A stretch of 22,914 bases of DNA from a virus, in IMG/VR virus record IMGVR_UViG_3300035212_000611, positions 1 to 22,914 of that record; one strand, written 5' to 3'. Shown piece after piece: positions 22,401-22,914 of the stretch; the first letter of the stretch is position 1, and each line of letters starts with the position of its first letter. The position numbers were made by a program, and so were the translations under genes. The notes under the pieces are model-generated. The model was not told the DNA's origin. It was given only the letters and a program-made list of their open reading frames with translations, and ran no database searches.

Positions 22401-22914
22401 AAATGTGTTAATTTCTGGAACTGGTAGAGTAGATCAGCAAAGTCTTTCAAAAGAACAGTTGGCTGGTATTACTGGTGGTGGCGGTGTAAAAACTGGCGCA
22501 AGAATCCCATCAATGACTCCACAATTAGAAGGTAAAAACACAGTTCAAACAGATTCAGACTATAAAAAACTTATAGGCGCTTCCATTCAAGTTATTCAAG
22601 ATTTTTCAAATGTAACGGCTTTAGCGTCAGAAGAATATCAAAACGGAACAATTAAATTTAAAGAGTATATTGATATAGTTAATACTTCTAGAGAGGCACA
22701 AGTAAAATATACTCAATCCTTAACTGACGCAATGGAAAAGGGATCTGATTTTGGTTCAAGTATGCAGGCTTGGAGCGATCAACTTACTCTTGCTGGAATT
22801 GGTACTGAAGAGCAGGATATTTTAAGAAGAGCAGCAACTAATACTGATACAAGGTTTGGTTCTTCAATTATAGAGTCCACGTTAAAAAATCCTATTGCCA
22901 TGCCTGGACCAAGT
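10417..22914 (+). CDS. Tape measure protein with repeated linkers and enzyme-like inserts, 3' end outside window
   Basis: One unbroken frame of 4166 codons, still open at the window end. Tape measure proteins set tail length, sit inside the tube and leave at infection. Residues about 246-455 are a TP901/PhageMin_Tail-type domain (TLSETIALSARAAATGATNE, LAIMMTAMREGGVSAENAAN). A hydrophobic segment at about 539-575 (AMAVITAVVAGLGPVILMTI) follows. From residue about 673 to 3400 six copies of a DTVPAMLTPGEFVI unit alternate with inserts resembling enzymes, each listed separately. A Lys/Glu-rich part, a Met/Gly/Ala-rich hydrophobic segment (about 3765-3847) and helical sequence resume the usual tape measure style. 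At about 0.15 nm per helical residue the visible part alone would span about 600 nm, unrealistic if all of it were ruler, so the inserts are probably extra domains. Ribosome site AAGGTG at 10403-10408. Confidence 0.93.
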   Translation, partial: MADVNAIINIDINSSSALANLKRLESQIDQFNRSVATSNATAAASQQSLNKALIDGINNTGLFTSRIVPVESSMTRFSRSLDEGRLSLGEYSRHAASQMPGLSRLFRREFDTIEQVATSRVKSMQTQYLALGKTVDGVTRTIASTPTGLTKGIATDLAITQQRQQMFNKLLDDGSTKLLNWGKNTQWAGRQLMVGFTLPLAAFGAAASKTFMEIDKATISLKRVYGDLSTTKAELDSNVEAVKGLGKEYTKYGITLSETIALSARAAATGATNEALMAATEQTLRFATLGQMDYNQALDTTISLQTAFAISNEDLGKTVDYLNAVENQTILTMEDMSLAIPRVATVVKGLGGSVEDLAIMMTAMREGGVSAENAANGLKSGLASLINPTSRASEGLAKMGVNLNSIISQNKGDLMGIITEFGTAINKLDEFSRQQVLEQVFGKYQYARMSALFTNITKDAGQAARAMDIAGMSAADLAKISEKELGQISESTSVKFQAAMEQLKISIAPIGEAFLKGITPIVNMVSKIADAFNNLPDGVKNAMAVITAVVAGLGPVILMTIGLLGNGFANIIKTVQFFRKSIAGIKGDASAFTWLAQGELEAVTATKALEGSAVTLTDKLLLQRGAVAGLTAEYERFTRAAGIARAEMGSMGGAPVPSGGGRPPVPTPRLRRNTGGTIPGVGSTDTVPAMLTPGEFVINKKSTAQNLPLLHAINDGKTMGAFNGGGQTDEKGNAVKSTFTHLVKGEDIEGRGHPRRAIALPKDLKELADALGIKARPITGIGIDLKNGGDINDRLEKRNRNKNFENPVTAEEFLKAIKSSGSNTFDYMKSIDPDLGLAVEKGLKEWLGKSRPNMVLDDSIISKRVMKIIDESGLSSRRKNNFLATEGWRLSGQIGESAIAKALEEKRIKRSWQEKDGAGKTRYVAVELDSGKIIAYRTGNISTGGGVNQQGGDNYKVYDSFEEYDAFTQASVGKGGRKKTSRIPMSAGAFRGRLLRSLPIVHRNSGGPIFESQSKIVPGMGNTDTVPAMLTPGEFVVNKQSTRENLGLLHAINDGQVINRNKGGQIPRFNRGGRFLGMPQKFNTKLEKELRESTRLAQSGPGSQLPISEFGALEQGIGGYSAAFPGLNGIYVDAAGRKVVYKSHPNFESAEAEMLSGRLMSSLFGLESPSQVVVKRTHPITGDVVFGVESEFDKKFAISETVEAGSGRQFTPSEAARQFIASGIRRDRDLQPANIRGNIVVDQGVAVTGVNDKGEPRAMAQGRVTTTDPRSVTEQLQVNAIMGKGGAKKFLAENLADIARSVGPEEFERLMVSAVSEARTKLNTSIDNLPTSESTKNMYRSILTKDFDELQATSWRSYYDHLESFTVPVAKQPTEAALKKLELARQESKRSKASIDMAEHNIVSGRLGLPTAWARGVFRNTGGPIFESQTKIVPGVGSTDTVPAMLTPGEFVINKQATRENLPLLHAINNGQAINRNKGGQIPGMQYFATPRPQRVVQKPEMPSAKIEPFITDPALFAPGGAYYGFEERTLSSGLRILRNLKGDGSTVMLQMGKYQPFHVGHEKLLNQSIASARKDGADFVFGASGSYGVQSNNPLSPKLKKRLIEEATGISPNMVGVTSSGKKLDDLLADLLNEGGYSRFMPAIGSDKVTGRDDSGKPKNSYSGAASRIRSSDGERSFEIIEGFTLPRDASTEVSNSSGTLLRELAMAGKFEEFTKLMPASVSDDTMKKVYREIIKYKPFLKSRQPIPEEHNVKGYSRGGGVGRFKNWSPQSLKTSNAKREQLLETFAQEQFGVSFSELSSPIRKRLIENSYDLIGTSVPVSRQTDRGARIFGASRIDATESRALTLEQMIRRDATERAYKRYQQAVVNGEPNPRRHLPRDIQDKYDNLEMGFNKGGQIPNVQHLMAGGRVKNPWEMSPQEFISAPGTLWHGNFANTRRNTYGNPVNNTSQEIVNSVGAHAGSRDSAMLRLSHLLEDPELGYSRSDARLHPMRLLDENVYDQMSPDLGPNWLSQMAEASGIDLSRSKGKTIKQEKFKKAIKYSNSTQDISSTSYGIPDSVPATYDEWIRWASNNGKDGINPEGLRMLESGSTLFENVPTSGRLISSSLSRRQSTLSLGSQYNAEAGSISEALIAYFGNIEKGTLPERFIPQALSFFTKPAMLRRKNSTTDLLEIARHAQTPDEVLQKIFDNPRIPKSVKSIAASRLGIEMNKGGQIPQTQYFATPNPQRVVQSAEQLALFGPHTPLPTADTDVIKSKFKSILKYVRPASKDTSGLEVIDYIIETLTGGEAFVRTMQKPRSPQITLRPGQDTPDFTFDKETGQGALFNAGASFVNNLDSIFTTEPGLVTEFIKMLVARNGKPLKMNTVELSPQGFKWREKARKLGLVEVNDKNEMIYGIPGSAPIEPTTGPIEGSLVDSARFLHSKEMLNTTPRLFRNTGGPIFESQSKIVPGVGSTDTVPAMLTPGEFVINKQATSANLSLLHAINNGEMLNRNKGGQIPSVQYFATPNPQRVVQSSEDLIKKQQALQFKNESEIGNWLDGVVQPNIRRLSASGLTKNTGFTELYRGFKMHSGNRESWKKQGFPEDIQDALLMFSQTGDVSHLESVKGRAFAMPMRSWTEDKSIAEMYAHDIRSTRKRTGSPILLTLRDKEGIYGINPYDISGGEQPQSIHYRVARDGSDLIQGQGPQDGGYGGEKEIIPTGDPRKGQSPDSLIVRLGVENDQVVLDVASDLSKREISRLNSELREYEKVRRIQSQRDSPKGDVKISKSWQKLARDESERVEKELQRIRSTPEDEWDGDELEGLSESIYGIMYSKDTAKLRKEGAFPENVNVSKLMRRLNILGKEADLMAEMTGKVYYNRGGQIPQTLKANAGKLIPGVGSTDTVPAMLTPGEFVINKQSTRENLPLLHAINNGNVNGYANGGQISGMQYFGTPMPQRVVQPLNAVDKSIERQIRRQSKILGSKRRQDQALKELSASGGYMPKAREVARIMDVDVNMPGYGVDTASEYNPGTIQGGQALAAKEIQAMFSTGTTRRQSDRKRLSRFGMSPKKDEMAIYHTGPEIPNHTLLDTPPNTEGNLNNLKGVGTYFTQRRAVSSTYAATGSNAGISGAEQSQLTQYATIIKKRDFLDLDAKISGKKQLSLARRIHEQAEEYYASVYGTRANIPFSKIMQDVSTMDDLRLSIFNSYKSPKFNSTENSYPVNRSTEAQDSEYHSQMAWVQGVKAIDKKGVLHVGGTIMGDGKKHQVAITYDSVPIREVLSKEEKGKVAELITPNTQLTYESSQSRNQEIRNLEYRLASLKNDYGVRRKSDKYESESHFQPTSSLLNAGGTIPGVGNTDKVPAMLTPGEFVINKQATQSNLPLLHAINDGNTPQSMQGFNKGGQIPGMQYFADGGLPQTGRGPKPTLKQNFAELEKNNPGLLQEMERLAAREYAAAQADARPEFGGKYRPQVDLGHYDPKLKVKGDRTSWLMSRGMGEPQAQPTNQLSNVVESSPNNQKIFKKMLESMNDTGLSAERQTKLLTKIYTGALLNDEELKIADRVNKEIIKNMSGRMVTVGGESIQGSAALEVSLKRSIAAQEERMKFDQRYNAADEEGKAKLRAEGRQLVTSQQNNTPILKTEVKEKPTKPTNISKDKAKEINEKAAAQTRRNLNLPTKPIIIPGIAGEKDTSGKIVTNRVIEEETKKVANELFEKERNKREGRARAQQIAKEKTAQSGVPMQEETTTVPQSAEEPTPERTPKKAGLFRSGVDAQGNKIPARMASGVHQASMGLGGGLMMASMAPMMMADPETGKFMGMDPNMAMMGAMGAGTAVSMLPMLGPAAPAVAGIMAVMAAVTISLKVWRGNVDEAAKKTAALGANMGGTANALNNVSKMLGVSTPAQRRAAIKLGVGKEESAQINEKIAPILQSEQGQKFMKELKDSTSADRFSKLSDYLRNGIAAGILDSQTASLFAKAVGSELNDAVLGMTVIQSLRGQTKGSKGLLEIAQRRESATNVLISGTGRVDQQSLSKEQLAGITGGGGVKTGARIPSMTPQLEGKNTVQTDSDYKKLIGASIQVIQDFSNVTALASEEYQNGTIKFKEYIDIVNTSREAQVKYTQSLTDAMEKGSDFGSSMQAWSDQLTLAGIGTEEQDILRRAATNTDTRFGSSIIESTLKNPIAMPGPS
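12433..12600 (+). repeat. Tape measure repeat unit, copy 1
   Basis: Encodes TGGTIPGVGSTDTVPAML, then TPGEFVINK, NLPLLHAINDG and GGGQ. It is the first unit after the hydrophobic segment and lacks the FESQSKIV insertion of copies 2-4. Copies differ at many synonymous sites, so they are kept by protein-level selection. Confidence 0.92.
12601..13410 (+). other. Tape measure insert A: unrecognised mixed alpha/beta domain
   Basis: About 270 residues between repeat copies 1 and 2. Visible stretches are FTHLVKGEDIEGRGHPRRAI, an acidic/basic helical middle (DRLEKRNRNKNFENPVTAEE), FLATEGWRLSGQIGESAIAK, and a strand pair TRYVAVELDSGKIIAYRTG. I do not recognise a family or catalytic motif. Confidence 0.5.
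13426..13620 (+). repeat. Tape measure repeat unit, copy 2
   Basis: Encodes SGGPIFESQSKIVPGMGNTD, TVPAMLTPGEFVVNKQSTRE, LLHAINDG and NRNKGGQIP. It carries the FESQSKIV insertion shared with copies 3 and 4. Confidence 0.92.
13690..14520 (+). other. Tape measure insert B: kinase-like domain
   Basis: About 275 residues between copies 2 and 3. A glycine-rich GIGGYSAAF (from residue 1116), a strand with candidate Lys1142 (VVYKSH), a helix with Glu1151/Glu1153 (SAEAEMLSGRLMSSLFG) and a loop RRDRDLQPANIRGN (D1227, D1229, N1234) follow the order of kinase folds, close to RDLxPxN or the DR..N loop of HipA/PI-kinase-like proteins. The expected Asp of a DFG-type motif is not evident after VVDQGVAVTGV, so it may be inactive or use another ligand. 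Substrate unknown. Confidence 0.5.
14674..14925 (+). repeat. Tape measure repeat unit, copy 3, with QYFATPxPQRVVQ tag
   Basis: Encodes TGGPIFESQTKIVPGVGSTD, TVPAMLTPGEFVINKQATRE, LLHAINNGQAINRNKGGQIP and then GMQYFATPRPQRVVQ. The last tag also follows partial copy 17050 and copies 4 and 5, marking the beginning of a new insert. Confidence 0.92.
15001..15660 (+). other. Tape measure insert C: nucleotidyltransferase (cytidylyltransferase/NMNAT-like) domain
   Basis: Strand VMLQMGKYQPFHVGHEKLL contains the HxGH signature (His1559, His1562) of the nucleotidyltransferase superfamily, in the GRxQPFHxGH form seen in NMNAT- and CTP-transferase-type enzymes. It continues with a strand (DFVFGASGS), a Lys/Arg helix (SPKLKKRLIEEATG), PAIGSDKVTGRDD, and near its end NSSGTLLRELAMAGKFEEF, matching the ISGTxxR motif (1698-1704) plus the usual following helix. 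Both active-site motifs are present with plausible spacing (about 140 residues). The enzyme should transfer a nucleotide to a phosphate-bearing substrate; which one cannot be told. NMN, giving NAD, is one possibility. Confidence 0.78.
15661..16095 (+). other. Tape measure insert D: helical region after the nucleotidyltransferase
   Basis: Starts after YSRGGGVGRF, a degenerate glycine linker, and holds a Gln/Arg-rich helical stretch (NAKREQLLETFAQEQFGVSF, LEQMIRRDATERAYKRYQQA). No family recognised. It may be a separate small domain or a spacer. Confidence 0.45.
16096..16161 (+). repeat. Partial tape measure repeat (NKGGQIP tail only)
   Basis: Encodes FNKGGQIPNVQHLMAGGRVK, the last part of the unit without the DTVPAMLTPGEF core. 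It separates inserts D and E. Confidence 0.8.
16162..17040 (+). other. Tape measure insert E: LWHG domain (possible ART-like) ending in an LRV-like helix pair
   Basis: The stretch APGTLWHGN (His1932) and NSVGAHAGSRDSAMLRLSH recalls the H-motif and following helix of ART-like phage and toxin domains. A later GRLISSSLSRR could be a strand of the same domain, but I cannot place a catalytic Glu. At the end LLEIARHAQTPDEVLQKIFD (from residue 2173) resembles a leucine-rich-variant (LRV) repeat of the LxxIAxHxxTPxxVL kind. ART call is low-confidence; the LRV-like call is somewhat better. Confidence 0.35.
17047..17118 (+). repeat. Partial tape measure repeat with QYFATP tag
   Basis: Encodes MNKGGQIPQTQYFATPNPQR and VVQS. 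The 42 bases from 17077 match those from 17926 with only two differences, the highest DNA identity seen among the repeats and a hint of recent duplication or gene conversion. Confidence 0.85.
17125..17700 (+). other. Tape measure insert F: unrecognised, possibly GNAT-like
   Basis: About 190 residues. The second half, GALFNAGASFVNNLDSIFTT then PGLVTEFIKMLVARNGKPLK and VELSPQGFKWREKARKLGLV, has the strand - helix - strand - helix - KLGL/F order of GNAT acetyltransferases. The acetyl-CoA loop (Q/RxxGxG/A) is not evident. Treated as a guess. Confidence 0.3.
17728..17970 (+). repeat. Tape measure repeat unit, copy 4, with QYFATP tag
   Basis: Encodes TGGPIFESQSKIVPGVGSTD, TVPAMLTPGEFVINKQATSA, LLHAINNGEMLNRNKGGQIP and SVQYFATPNPQRVVQS. 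Confidence 0.92.
17980..18700 (+). other. Tape measure insert G: ADP-ribosyltransferase-like domain (R-S-ExE type)
   Basis: Motifs of arginine-type ADP-ribosyltransferases occur in the right order. They are TELYRGF with Arg2567, MRSWTEDKSIAEMYA with Ser2618 (the S-T-S strand followed by the usual helix), and GGEKEIIPTG with the Glu2696-x-Glu2698 pair. Spacing from R to ExE is about 130 residues, normal for this fold. Such enzymes transfer ADP-ribose from NAD to a protein or other target. All three catalytic elements being present suggests activity. A charged coiled region (18600-18960) follows before copy 5. The target is unknown. Confidence 0.68.
18994..19245 (+). repeat. Tape measure repeat unit, copy 5, with two NGGQI parts
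   Basis: Encodes NRGGQIPQT, then KLIPGVGSTDTVPAML, TPGEFVINKQSTRENLPLLH, AINNGNVNGYANGGQISG and MQYFGTPMPQRVVQ. It starts with the linker half normally seen at the end, suggesting tandem growth of the unit. Confidence 0.92.
19561..20215 (+). other. Tape measure insert H: second ADP-ribosyltransferase-like domain (H-Y type)
   Basis: EMAIYHTG (His3059) followed 30 residues later by GVGTYFTQRRAVSSTYA (Tyr3089) is the H and Y pair of PARP/diphtheria-toxin-like folds, in the usual form YHTG...GxGxYFT....A..YA. The final acidic residue cannot be fixed; Glu3259 in VPIREVL is one candidate but somewhat distant. Before it lies a Gln/Arg-rich region (19246-19560) with GGYMPKAREVARIMDVD. The fold call is moderate, the activity uncertain. 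Confidence 0.52.
20398..20616 (+). repeat. Tape measure repeat unit, copy 6
   Basis: Encodes AGGTIPGVGNTDKVPAML (K replaces T in the DTVP core), TPGEFVINKQATQSNLPLLH, AINDG, FNKGGQIPGMQYFADGGLPQ. It is the last copy; normal tape measure sequence follows. Confidence 0.92.
21706..21960 (+). other. Met/Gly/Ala-rich hydrophobic segment of the tape measure protein
   Basis: Residues about 3764-3848 contain ASMGLGGGLMMASMAPMMMA and, after a short polar break, SMLPMLGPAAPAVAGIMAVM. Tape measure proteins often carry such a segment, thought to enter the host membrane and help form the DNA channel. Two candidate membrane-spanning stretches are visible. Confidence 0.7.

Noticed and set aside
10417-22914. 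Several adjacent genes rather than one giant gene
   Set aside because: The frame is continuous without stops, no ribosome sites or gaps occur at the borders of the inserts, and the linker units run in frame on both sides of each insert.

Overview
The window is a late structural region of a tailed double-stranded DNA phage (or prophage). It is A+T-rich and every supported gene lies on the + strand. The order is canonical: portal, capsid protease/scaffold, major capsid protein, head-tail connectors, tail terminator, tail tube, frameshifted tail assembly chaperone, tape measure protein. No sheath gene lies between terminator and tube, so a long non-contractile (siphovirus-type) tail is the simplest reading. 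The portal and protease resemble the PBSX/XkdF style, and the gene style (protease with an SH3-like insert, leaderless-looking starts) recalls phages of Actinobacteria. That host assignment is an inference from memory of such genomes and is weakly supported. I see no tRNA, integrase, insertion sequence or CRISPR array.

Layout: 2-817 is the 3' end of a larger structural protein with a LamG/concanavalin-like fold. 827-1228 is a small unknown protein, 1228-2856 the portal, 2894-4450 a protease fused to a scaffold-like tail, and 4481-5620 the major capsid protein followed by a strong hairpin. 5709-8840 is a tightly packed run of an unknown acidic protein and four neck/connector genes. 8910-9581 is the tail tube gene, also followed by a terminator. 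9678-10381 is the G/GT chaperone pair with a GGGAAAC slippery site. From 10417 to the window end a single uninterrupted frame (4166 codons, no stop reached) encodes the tape measure protein.

Two features stand out. First, the short gaps between transcription blocks nearly all carry a TATAATT-type element, usually as extended TGnTATAAT, without a recognisable -35. Where it lies 8-10 nt from the ATG there is no Shine-Dalgarno, which suggests leaderless mRNAs; where it lies further away there is one. Terminator-plus-promoter pairs behind the capsid and tube genes would uncouple these abundant proteins from their neighbours.

Second, the tape measure protein is not a plain helical ruler. After a normal TP901-like N-terminal domain and a hydrophobic segment, it carries six full copies (plus partial ones) of a conserved unit built around DTVPAMLTPGEFVI..K. 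These units separate inserts that look like enzymes: a kinase-like domain, a nucleotidyltransferase with GKYQPFHVGH and SGTxxR motifs, an ADP-ribosyltransferase-like domain with R, SWT and ExE motifs, and a second ART-like domain of the H-Y type. More doubtful ART-like and GNAT-like inserts are also present. A more typical tape measure C-terminal part resumes after about 20,600. Since tape measure proteins leave the tail at infection, I infer that this one may carry enzymatic cargo into the host. That is the most interesting candidate system here.
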